Source: Paracoccaceae bacterium
Lineage (GTDB): Bacteria > Pseudomonadota > Alphaproteobacteria > Rhodobacterales > Rhodobacteraceae
DNA: 64,000 bases
NCBI GenBank assembly: GCA_028284605.1
Contig: JANQRL010000046.1
Location: 144,266 to 208,265 of the forward strand
Direction of reading: 5' to 3'
This document shows, in pieces, positions 52,438 to 61,517 of this stretch. A model generated the notes under the pieces. The model saw only the letters and a program-made list of their open reading frames with translations. It was not told the DNA's origin and did not search any database. Numbering within the stretch: the stretch's first letter is position 1; every line of letters starts with the position of its first letter. Both the position numbers and the translations under genes were made by a program.

Positions 52438-53199
52438 ATGGCACGGCGCAAGAAGGTCTACGAAGGCAAGGCGAAAATCCTCTACGAAGGCCCCGAACCG
52501 GGCACTTTCGTGCAGTATTTCAAGGACGACGCCACCGCCTATAACGCCGAAAAGCACGCGGTGATCGAGGGCAAGGGCGTGCTGAACAACCGGTTGAGCG
52601 AGTTCTTCATGACCGGGCTCGGCCAGATCGGTGTGCCGACCCATTTCATCCGCCGGCTCAACATGCGCGAGCAGCTGATCCGGCAGGTCGAGATGATCCC
52701 CCTCGAAGTGATCGTGCGCAACTTCGCCGCCGGCTCCATGGCGGAGCGGCTGGGGCTGGAGGAAGGCACGCAATTGCCGCGCCCGATCATCGAGTTTTCG
52801 CTGAAGGACGACGCGCTGGGCGACCCGATGGTGCCGGAGGAATACATCATCGCCTTCGGCTGGGCGACGCAGCAGGACCTCGACGATATCGTGGCCCTGG
52901 CGCTGCGGGTGAACGATTACATGTCCGGCGTCATGCACGGCGTTGGCATCAAGCTCGTGGACTTCAAGATCGAGGTCGGCCGGGTCTGGGACGGAGACTA
53001 CCAGCGGCTGGTGATTGCCGACGAGATCAGCCCGGATTCGTGCCGGCTCTGGGACGTGCAATCCGGCGCGCGGCTCGACAAGGACGTGTTCCGCCGCGAT
53101 CTGGGCGATCTGGCGGATGCCTATACCGAGGTGGCGCGGCGGCTCGGGGTGATGCCGTCGAACGCGACTCACATGCCGAAGCCCACCTTGATCAACTGA
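52438..53199 (+). CDS. purC: Phosphoribosylaminoimidazole-succinocarboxamide (SAICAR) synthase
   Basis: A 253-residue Pur[35 protein letters not shown] (ATP/glycine-rich start), [58 protein letters not shown]. It joins CAIR with aspartate in purine synthesis. ATG 52438 is supported by GAGAAAGG-like sequence and family length. It is the first gene of the purC-purS-adh-purQ run. Confidence 0.97.
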   Translation: MARRKKVYEGKAKILYEGPEPGTFVQYFKDDATAYNAEKHAVIEGKGVLNNRLSEFFMTGLGQIGVPTHFIRRLNMREQLIRQVEMIPLEVIVRNFAAGSMAERLGLEEGTQLPRPIIEFSLKDDALGDPMVPEEYIIAFGWATQQDLDDIVALALRVNDYMSGVMHGVGIKLVDFKIEVGRVWDGDYQRLVIADEISPDSCRLWDVQSGARLDKDVFRRDLGDLADAYTEVARRLGVMPSNATHMPKPTLIN

Positions 53200-53235
53200 G
53201 GATTTGAGTATTTTTGGCCAAATGAAGGGGCTGGG

Positions 53236-53469
53236 ATGCGCGCAACGGTGACGGTGATGCTGAAATCGGGCGTGCTCGACCCCCAGGGCGAGGCGGTGCG
53301 TCATGCCCTGGGCGCGATGGGTTTCGGCGGCGTCGAAGGGGTGCGGCAGGGCAAGGTGATCGAGCTCGACCTGGCCGAGGGCACCACCGAGGATCAGGTG
53401 ACGGAGATGTGCGAGAAACTCCTCGCCAATACCGTCATCGAGAGCTACCGCATCGATATGGGGGCCTGA
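53236..53469 (+). CDS. purS: FGAM synthase subunit PurS
   Basis: A 77-residue PurS: MRATVTVMLKSGVLDPQGEA, VRHALGAMGFGGVEGVRQGKVIELDLAEGT, EDQVTEMCEKLLANTVIESY. It bridges PurL and PurQ in formylglycinamidine ribonucleotide synthase. Its stop overlaps the ATG of the following alcohol dehydrogenase (TGATG). Confidence 0.96.
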   Translation: MRATVTVMLKSGVLDPQGEAVRHALGAMGFGGVEGVRQGKVIELDLAEGTTEDQVTEMCEKLLANTVIESYRIDMGA

Positions 53470-54512
53470 TGCGGGCGGCGGTGCTTCACGCGCCGCGCGC
53501 GGCGCTCTCCCTCGAATCCCTCCCCGATCCGGACTGCCCGAAGGACGGCGTGGTGCTGCGGGTGCTGGCCTGCGGGGTGTGCCGGTCGGACTGGCATGTC
53601 TGGGAGGGGGCGGACCCCGATGTCGCCTTTCCACAGATCCCGGGTCATGAATATTGCGGCGAGGTGGTGGCGGTCGGGCGCGATGTGACCCGGTGGGCGG
53701 TCGGCGACCGGGTCATCGCGCCGTTCATCCTGGCCTGCGGGACCTGCCCGGATTGCGCGGCGGGGAACCAGACGATCTGTGCCACCCAGGTGGTGCCGGG
53801 CTTTACCGCGCCAGGCGCCTTTGCCTCGCACATCGCTGTGCCGCGGGCCGATGCGAACCTGACGGCTCTGCCGGAGGGCATGGACCCCGCGCTGGCGGCC
53901 TCCCTCGGCTGCCGGGTGACGACGGCGTGGCACGCCTTGACCGGGCGGGCCGGGCTGCGGGCCGGGGAGTGGCTGGCGGTTTTCGGGACTGGGGGCGTGG
54001 GCCTCTCCGCGATGCTGCTCGGCCGGGCGCTCGGGGCGCGGGTCGCGGTGGTCGACGTGGTGCCTGAGAAGCTGGCCTATGCCGAGGGCCTTGGCGCCGA
54101 TGCGGTGATCGATGCGCGAGGCGGCGATGCGGCGGCGCAGGTGCGCGAGGCGACCGGCGGCGGGGCGGATGTGGCGGTGGAGGCGCTCGGGATCGCCGAG
54201 ACCACGACCGGGGCGCTCAGGTCCCTGCGCAAGCTCGGTCGGATGGTCCAGGTCGGGATGCCCGCCGGGGACCATGTCACGATGCCCCTGCCGATGGATA
54301 CGGTCTATTCCGGCCAGCTTGCGATCTATGGCACACGGGGGATGCCAAGCTGGCGCTATCCGAGCCTGCTGTCGCTGATCGAGGGCGGGCAGGTGGACCT
54401 CACGCCGCTGATCGCCCGGCGGGTGGCGCTCAGCGATGCGACGGCGGAGTTGGCTGTCTTCGATGGCCCGGCACCGCCCGGCGTCGCGGTGATTACGGAT
54501 TTTGAATCATGA
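53469..54512 (+). CDS. Zinc-dependent alcohol dehydrogenase (MDR family) within the pur operon
   Basis: A 347-residue medium-chain dehydrogenase. Catalytic-zinc ligands are in CGVCRSDWHVWEG and GHEYCGEV; the structural zinc has four Cys in CGTCPDCAAGNQTIC. The NAD(P) site is FGTGGVGLSAMLLGRALGA, with a D near the end of the second strand (VVDVVPEK) favouring NAD(H). The substrate is unknown. It starts at the last base of purS (TGATG overlap) and is followed 52 bp later by purQ. No role in purine synthesis is known for this family, so it is probably a passenger in the operon. Confidence 0.93.
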   Translation: MRAAVLHAPRAALSLESLPDPDCPKDGVVLRVLACGVCRSDWHVWEGADPDVAFPQIPGHEYCGEVVAVGRDVTRWAVGDRVIAPFILACGTCPDCAAGNQTICATQVVPGFTAPGAFASHIAVPRADANLTALPEGMDPALAASLGCRVTTAWHALTGRAGLRAGEWLAVFGTGGVGLSAMLLGRALGARVAVVDVVPEKLAYAEGLGADAVIDARGGDAAAQVREATGGGADVAVEALGIAETTTGALRSLRKLGRMVQVGMPAGDHVTMPLPMDTVYSGQLAIYGTRGMPSWRYPSLLSLIEGGQVDLTPLIARRVALSDATAELAVFDGPAPPGVAVITDFES

Positions 54513-54564
54513 GATTACCGTGTAAACTTCAGGCATCGCATGAGGATGAAAAGGAGACCCAGAG

Positions 54565-55233
54565 ATGAAAGCCGCCGTTCTCCAGTTCCCCGGCTCCAAT
54601 TGCGACCGAGACATGGCCGTCGCCCTCCGCCGGGCGGGCGCTGACGTCACCATCGTCTGGCACAAGGAGACCGATCTGCCGCCCGGCACGGACCTGGTGG
54701 CGGTTCCCGGGGGGTTCTCCTTCGGCGATTACCTGCGCTGCGGCGCCATCGCCGCCCGCTCGCCGATATCGGCGGCGCTCATCGCCCATGCCGAGCGGGG
54801 CGGTTTCGTCCTGGGCGTCTGCAACGGCCTTCAGGTGCTCACCGAAACCGGCCTCCTGCCCGGGGCGCTGATGCGCAATGCGGGGCTGAAATTCGTCTGC
54901 AAGACCGTGCCGCTGATCGTGGCCACCGAGGACAGCCCCTTCACCCAGAACCTCAGCAAAGGCGACACACTCCACCTGCCCATCGCCCATCACGACGGCA
55001 ACTATTTCGCCGATCCCGAGACCCTGGCGCGGCTGAAGGGGGAGGACCGCATCGCCTTTCGCTATGCCGAGAACCCCAACGGATCGGTCGATGACATCGC
55101 CGGGCTGCTGTCCGAAAACCGCCGCGTCCTCGGCCTCATGCCGCATCCCGAACGGGCGGTGGACCCGGCCCATGGCGGCACTGATGGGCAGGCGATCTTC
55201 CGATCTCTCGTCACCCAGCTTACGGACGCCTGA
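54565..55233 (+). CDS. purQ: FGAM synthase glutaminase subunit PurQ
   Basis: A 222-residue class I glutamine amidotransferase: [18 protein letters not shown] at the start, the nucleophile Cys in [15 protein letters not shown], and the His/Glu pair in [12 protein letters not shown]. It supplies ammonia to PurL in step 4 of purine synthesis. AGGAG precedes ATG 54565. The large subunit purL is not in the window. Confidence 0.97.
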   Translation: MKAAVLQFPGSNCDRDMAVALRRAGADVTIVWHKETDLPPGTDLVAVPGGFSFGDYLRCGAIAARSPISAALIAHAERGGFVLGVCNGLQVLTETGLLPGALMRNAGLKFVCKTVPLIVATEDSPFTQNLSKGDTLHLPIAHHDGNYFADPETLARLKGEDRIAFRYAENPNGSVDDIAGLLSENRRVLGLMPHPERAVDPAHGGTDGQAIFRSLVTQLTDA

Positions 55234-55279
55234 GCCCGCGTTTCTTGCCCGTTCGGCGCCCGCGCCTTAATCTCCGACC

Positions 55280-57037
55280 ATGAGCCTGGTCTCCCAGACC
55301 CCTCCCGCCGCCCCACGCGGCCGCTGGCTGAGCCGGGCGGCGCTCGGCTTTCTGGTGCTGATCGCGATCGGGGTCATCTACATCACCAACCAGCTCCTGA
55401 CCGAGCGCTTTACCGAGACCACGCGCAACCGCGCCGAACTGCGCCTGACGCTCTATACCGGCAACCTGATGAGCGAGTTGCAGCGCGCCTCCATCGTGCC
55501 GCAGCTTCTGGCCCGGGACCCGGAGCTGATCCGCGCCCTCACTTCGGGCGACTTTTCGCAATCCACCCAGCGGCTCCTCTCCTTCGTCGACGAGATCGGC
55601 GCCGCCTCGCTGATGCTGATGGACGGCACCGGCCGGGTGGTCGCCGCCACCGACCGCAACCGGATCGGCGAGAACCAGCGCCAGGCGCCCTATTTCGTGG
55701 AGGCGCTGCGCTCCAACACCACGGTCTTCACCACCCGCGCGCGGGAGACCGCAGGCTACGAGTTCACCTATTCGCGGCAGATCGAGGACCGGGCGGGCGT
55801 TCTCGGCGTTATCCTGGTCGAGGTCGATCTTGCCTCCCTCGAACGAAGCTGGGCCGGGATCGCCGACGCGGTCTTCGTCACCGACAGCGAAGGCACGATC
55901 CTGCTCTCCACCGAACCGCTCTGGCGCGGCCTGAGCGAGGAAGCGGCCCTTGAGCGGCAATCCGCCCCCTCGGCCATCGAACGTGCGTTCCGCACCGCGC
56001 CCGGCTGGTCCTTCGTCGATGCCGACGCCTTCCTTCAGGGCGAGGCGGTGATGCGGGAGGAGACCCGGGTGCCGTTCCAGGGCTGGCGGATGGTCAATTT
56101 CACCACCTATGCCAGCGTGCGCGAACGGGTGAACGGGGTGCTGGCCCTCGAAATCATGGCCTTCGCCATCCTGCTCGCCACCGCGTTCTGGTTCCTCAAC
56201 CGCCGGACCGCGTCCAAGGCGCTCTACTTCCAGCGGGAATCGGCGGAGCTTCGCCAGTTAAACATCCGGTTGCAGCGGGAAATCGCCGAGCGGGAGAAGG
56301 TGGAAAAGACCCTTGAAGTGGCGGAACAGACCCTCGCGCAGTCCTCGAAGCTCGCCGCTTTGGGCGAGATGTCGGCGGCGGTCAGCCACGAGCTGAACCA
56401 GCCCTTGGCCGCGATGAAGACCTACCTCGCCGGCGCCCGCCTCTTGCTGACCCGCAAGCGGCCCGACGAGGCGCTGTCCTCGTTCCAGCGCATCGACGAT
56501 CTGATCTCCCGGATGGGGGCGATTACGCGGCAGCTCAAATCCTATGCCCGCAAGGGCTCTGAGGCGTTCGAGCCTGTGGATACAAGGGCCGCGGTGTCCG
56601 CCGCGCTCTCGATGATGGAACCGCAACTCAAATCCCGCAGGATCGTCATCACCCGCACGCTGCCCTCCGAGCCGGTGATGATCCTCGGCGACCGGCTGCG
56701 GCTCGAACAGGTGATCATCAACCTTCTGAGGAATGCGCTTGACGCCACCAGCGGCCGGCCCGATCCGCAGGTCGAGATCATCCTTGCCGCCGGCGAGACC
56801 GTGAGCCTGTCGGTGCGCGACAACGGCCCGGGGATTGAGAATCTCGACGCGCTTTTCGAGCCGTTCTACACCACCAAGCAGCCCGGCGACGGCGTCGGGC
56901 TCGGGCTTGCCATCTCTTCGGGGATCGTCAACGACTTGGGCGGGCGGTTGACGGCGCGCAACGCGGCCTCCGGGGGCGCGGTGTTCGAGGTTCAACTTCC
57001 CGTGCTTCGGGACGAGGACGCCGTCGCGGCGGAATGA
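55280..57037 (+). CDS. DctB-like sensor histidine kinase
   Basis: A 585-residue kinase: first membrane helix at about 16-35 (LGFLVLIAIGVIYITNQLL), a periplasmic tandem-PAS (dCache/PDC-like) sensor to about residue 290 including TRARETAGYEFTYSRQIEDR, second helix at about 290-312 (VLALEIMAFAILLATAFWFL), and a coiled-coil linker. The H-box SHELNQPLAAMKTYLAGA has His370; N, G1 and G2 boxes are INLLRNALDA, VRDNGPGI and GVGLGLAISSGIV. The layout is that of DctB, which senses C4-dicarboxylates. The cognate regulator follows 84 bp later. Confidence 0.9.
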   Translation: MSLVSQTPPAAPRGRWLSRAALGFLVLIAIGVIYITNQLLTERFTETTRNRAELRLTLYTGNLMSELQRASIVPQLLARDPELIRALTSGDFSQSTQRLLSFVDEIGAASLMLMDGTGRVVAATDRNRIGENQRQAPYFVEALRSNTTVFTTRARETAGYEFTYSRQIEDRAGVLGVILVEVDLASLERSWAGIADAVFVTDSEGTILLSTEPLWRGLSEEAALERQSAPSAIERAFRTAPGWSFVDADAFLQGEAVMREETRVPFQGWRMVNFTTYASVRERVNGVLALEIMAFAILLATAFWFLNRRTASKALYFQRESAELRQLNIRLQREIAEREKVEKTLEVAEQTLAQSSKLAALGEMSAAVSHELNQPLAAMKTYLAGARLLLTRKRPDEALSSFQRIDDLISRMGAITRQLKSYARKGSEAFEPVDTRAAVSAALSMMEPQLKSRRIVITRTLPSEPVMILGDRLRLEQVIINLLRNALDATSGRPDPQVEIILAAGETVSLSVRDNGPGIENLDALFEPFYTTKQPGDGVGLGLAISSGIVNDLGGRLTARNAASGGAVFEVQLPVLRDEDAVAAE

Positions 57038-57121
57038 CCTCCCGGCCGCGTTGAGGTAGAGTAGCCGGAAAGCGGGCCGAGCCAGAGCCCAGCGGAGCGG
57101 CATCGCAAACAGGAGCTCGCC

Positions 57122-58453
<1,332 letters not shown>

Positions 58454-58546
58454 TCTTTCCTCCGGCGCCGGTCGGGCCGTCGGGAGCTTTCAAGTGGCGC
58501 CTGCGGGCCCGTCCATGGCGCGTGGTCGGTGGAACAGGGGATCTCG

Positions 58547-59338
58547 ATGCGCATCGTGTCGCTCAATGCCTGGGGCGGGCGGGAATGGGAGGCCTTGGCC
58601 GACTGGCTGCCGGAGATCGGCGCCGATGTGCTCTGCCTTCAGGAGGTGATCCGCGCGGCGGAACCCTCGCCCGACTGGCTGGTCTATACCGATCTGGTCC
58701 GCACCCTCGACCAGCGTACCGACCTTTATGCCGATGTCAGCCGCAGCCTGCCCAATCACGAAGGCCGGTTCGTGGCGGCGGCGCAGGGGTCGCTCCGCGA
58801 TGCGGAGGGGAGGGATTATCGGTCCGAACATGGGCTGGGGCTGTGGCGGCGCCGCGATTTGGCCATCACCGGCACCGAGGAGGGTTTCGTCCATGGCAGC
58901 TACCGTGCCGATGGCTGGGGACCGGAGCCGGTGCCGCGGCGGATGCAGGCGGTGCGGTTCGAGGGGCTGGTCGTGGCTCATTTCCACGGGCTCCGCGATC
59001 CGGCGGGCAAGGGTGATATGCCGGCCCGGGCGGCCCAGGCCCGCGCGCTCCGGGCCGGTCTCGATCGGCTGGCGCAGCCGGGGGACCGGATCGTGCTCGG
59101 CGGCGATTTCAACCTGCTGCCCGGAAGTGAGACCTTCGACATCCTGGCGCCGCTTGGGCTGCGAGACCTGGTCACGGGGCGCGGCATCGAGGACACCCGC
59201 ACGGCGCTCTACAAGAAGCCCCAGCGCCATGCGAACTACATGCTGGTGACCCCGAATGTGGAGGTGCTGGGGTTCGAGGTGCCCGCGACGCCGATCCTTT
59301 CCGACCACCGTCCGCTGATCCTCGATATCGCGGATTGA
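58547..59338 (+). CDS. Endonuclease/exonuclease/phosphatase (EEP) family protein
   Basis: A 263-residue EEP protein: MRIVSLNAWGGREWEAL (Asn), LCLQEVIRA (metal Glu), VVAHFHGLRDPAG, VLGGDFNLLPGS (D-x-N) and the final ILSDHRPL motif. A KYxxYMLV-like HANYMLVTP segment follows the DNA-facing pattern. Its phosphodiester substrate is unknown. ATG 58547 follows CAGGGG; the in-frame GTG 58529 would add six residues. It is distinct from the EEP protein at 4501-5337. Confidence 0.88.
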   Translation: MRIVSLNAWGGREWEALADWLPEIGADVLCLQEVIRAAEPSPDWLVYTDLVRTLDQRTDLYADVSRSLPNHEGRFVAAAQGSLRDAEGRDYRSEHGLGLWRRRDLAITGTEEGFVHGSYRADGWGPEPVPRRMQAVRFEGLVVAHFHGLRDPAGKGDMPARAAQARALRAGLDRLAQPGDRIVLGGDFNLLPGSETFDILAPLGLRDLVTGRGIEDTRTALYKKPQRHANYMLVTPNVEVLGFEVPATPILSDHRPLILDIAD

Positions 59339-59409
59339 AGCGCGCGCGGCAGGTAGGTGTGCCAGCACGGTCGTTCTGCTTCCCCGCCCGGAATCAAGCC
59401 GAAGGCGCC

Positions 59410-59545
59410 GGGCATCGACAGACCGTCCCGCGGGCTGGCGATATGGTGAGGCTGGGCGCGGCGCTGGGAGCGGGGGATGTGCTTGGCTGGCATAAATCAA
59501 AGTAGCTCAGCCGTTCGATCGCCATCCCCCGGTCTGTCGATGCCC
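59410..59545 (+). repeat. MITE-like element, family B copy 3
   Basis: 136 bp with perfect 16-bp terminal inverted repeats GGGCATCGACAGACCG (59410-59425) and CGGTCTGTCGATGCCC (59530-59545), same length and orientation as 31595-31730. Flank homology runs from about 59367 to 59558. It lies between the EEP gene and the DHA2 exporter gene. Confidence 0.87.
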
Positions 59546-59600
59546 GGCTTGTGTGGCGCCCGCCTGCCGCTAAGCTCCCCCCGACCGACGGAGACCGACC

Positions 59601-61082
59601 ATGCGCCACGGCCCCTGCGAGCGCCCGCTGAAGCCCCATGAGGACCCCACCGACTGCCCGGAGAACCGGGCGGCCTACCCCTGGGTCATGGCGGCGGCGA
59701 TCCTCGGCTCCTCCATCGCCTTCATCGACGGCACCATCGTCTCCATCGCGCTGCCGGCGATCCGCACCGATCTCGGGGCCTCGCTGGAAGAGATGCAGTG
59801 GATCGTCAATTCCTATGCCCTGATCCTCGCCGCCTTCCTGTTGCCCGGCGGGGCGGCGGGGGATGTGTTCGGGCGCTCCCGCATCTTCCTGCTCGGCGTT
59901 GCGATCTACACCGTGACCAGCCTTTGGGCCGGGCTCGCGGGCTCGACAGAGGCCCTCATCACGGCGCGGACGCTCGAAGGGTTCGGCGCGGCGCTGATGG
60001 TCCCGGCGAGCCTCGCGCTGATCACCGACCATGTGCCGAAAGAGCGGCGCGGCGCGGCCATCGGCCTCTGGTCGGCGGCCAGTGCGGCGACGACGGCTCT
60101 CGGCCCGGTCCTCGGCGGGCTCCTCGTGGATATGGCGGGCTGGCGCCCGGCGCTGCTGCTGACGGTGCCCTTCGGGGTCCTGACCTTCATCGTCGCCTGG
60201 ATCGGCGTCCCGAAGAGCGCCCCCGGCGGCGGCCGGATGGACTGGACCGGGGGGCTCCTGGTCTGCGCCGGGCTCGGCGGGCTGGCGATCTGGCTGACCA
60301 ATGCCTCGGCCGGAGCGGCGGGGCAGGGGGCGTGGCTCGGGCTCCTCGGCCTCGCCCTGCTCGCGGGTTTCGTCCTGCACCAGTCCCGCGCCAAAGCGCC
60401 GATGATGCCGCTGGGTCTCTTCCGCAACGCGCCCTTCTCGGTGGCGAACCTCCAGACCTTCCTGCTCTACGGTGCGCTCTCCGGCGCGCTCACCTATCTC
60501 CCGGTCGTGCTGATCGACGCCTTCGGCTATTCGGCAACGCTGGCGGGCACGGCGATGCTGCCCTTTGCGCTGATCATCGCGGTTCTGTCGCGGGTGGCGG
60601 GCGGCGCGATGGACCGGTTCGGGGCCCGGCCGATGCTGGTGGCGGGGCCGGCCCTGACCGCGGCCGGGTTCGCGGCGATGGTCTGGATCGCGCGCGACGG
60701 CGGCTTCACCACCTCCGTGCTGCCGGCCATGGCCATCGCCGGGCTCGGCATGGGGATCACGGTCACGCCGCTTTCGACCACGGTGATGAACTCCGTGCCC
60801 CAGGACCGCGCTGGTACTGCATCCGGCGTCAACAACGCGCTCTCCCGGGCCGCTGGGCTGATCGGGGTGCCGGTCTTCGGCCTTGTCGGTCAGGCCGGGT
60901 TCCGTTCGGTGGCTGGGGAGGGAACCTTCGGCGAGCCCGGCAGCGTCGCCCTGGGCTATGCCGATGCGATGGCCCAGGCGCTGATCTGGATCGCCGTGGC
61001 CGCCGCCGCGCTGGCGCTGGCCTCGGCGCTCGTCGCCCGGACCGGCCTCGGCGGCGCCGAACCCCGGGCCGATCCCGCCTGA
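59601..61082 (+). CDS. DHA2-family MFS drug exporter (EmrB/QacA type)
   Basis: A 493-residue protein with 14 predicted membrane helices. DHA2 motifs are seen: SIAFIDGTIVSIALPAIRTDLGASLEEMQWIVNSYAL (helix 1-2), AALMVPASLALITDHVPKERRGAAIGLWSA (motif A region), and GPVLGGLLVDMAGWRPALL (motif C). These proton antiporters expel drugs or biocides; the actual substrate is unknown. A short hydrophilic N-terminus (HGPCERPLKPHEDPTDCPEN) precedes helix 1. No regulator gene is adjacent. Confidence 0.92.
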   Translation: MRHGPCERPLKPHEDPTDCPENRAAYPWVMAAAILGSSIAFIDGTIVSIALPAIRTDLGASLEEMQWIVNSYALILAAFLLPGGAAGDVFGRSRIFLLGVAIYTVTSLWAGLAGSTEALITARTLEGFGAALMVPASLALITDHVPKERRGAAIGLWSAASAATTALGPVLGGLLVDMAGWRPALLLTVPFGVLTFIVAWIGVPKSAPGGGRMDWTGGLLVCAGLGGLAIWLTNASAGAAGQGAWLGLLGLALLAGFVLHQSRAKAPMMPLGLFRNAPFSVANLQTFLLYGALSGALTYLPVVLIDAFGYSATLAGTAMLPFALIIAVLSRVAGGAMDRFGARPMLVAGPALTAAGFAAMVWIARDGGFTTSVLPAMAIAGLGMGITVTPLSTTVMNSVPQDRAGTASGVNNALSRAAGLIGVPVFGLVGQAGFRSVAGEGTFGEPGSVALGYADAMAQALIWIAVAAAALALASALVARTGLGGAEPRADPA

Positions 61083-61517
61083 GACCCCGTGCCGTTGCGC
61101 CCCCGGCACGATTTCCATTGTAACATCCGGGTTCCTGCCCTTATGTAACCGGACGGGCCCTCCGCGAGACGCTTCGCGGCGGGGCCCGGAGAGTTTCGCT
61201 GTCGCGGCCCGGATAGGGCAGGCGCCTGATCCCCGCGACAGACCGATAGGGCCTTCGGGCCACCAAGACGCCCCCGGCCGTGCCGGTCCCCTGCGGACCG
61301 CGATCCGGGGCAAAGAACGGACCGGGGCAGGGCCGAAGGCCCGAAGCCTCGCGTCGGAGACAGACCGCGATGAGGCGCGAGACAGGATCAAGCGACAGCG
61401 TGCCAGGGCCCCGTAGCCCCGCTTTCGCCCCGTCCCCGCCCATCGCCTCAATCGGACACGCACCGGCCAGACCGGCCCCGCCCGGGGACGTTTCGCCGGT
61501 CCGTGCATATGGACCAT
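61083..61517 (+). promoter_or_regulatory. Long GC-rich leader region upstream of rne
   Basis: 435 bp without a gene. It includes an AT-richer part with two GTAAC direct repeats (61120-61150), followed by hairpin-prone sequence such as GGCCCTCCGCGAGACGCTTC with GCGGCGGGGCC. Long structured rne leaders mediate autoregulation by RNase E in other bacteria; here the role is inferred from length and position only. Confidence 0.45.

Noticed and set aside
61083..61517. Structured RNA gene such as RNase P RNA or 6S RNA
   Set aside because: None of the universal RNase P or 6S core sequences are present; treated as the rne leader.
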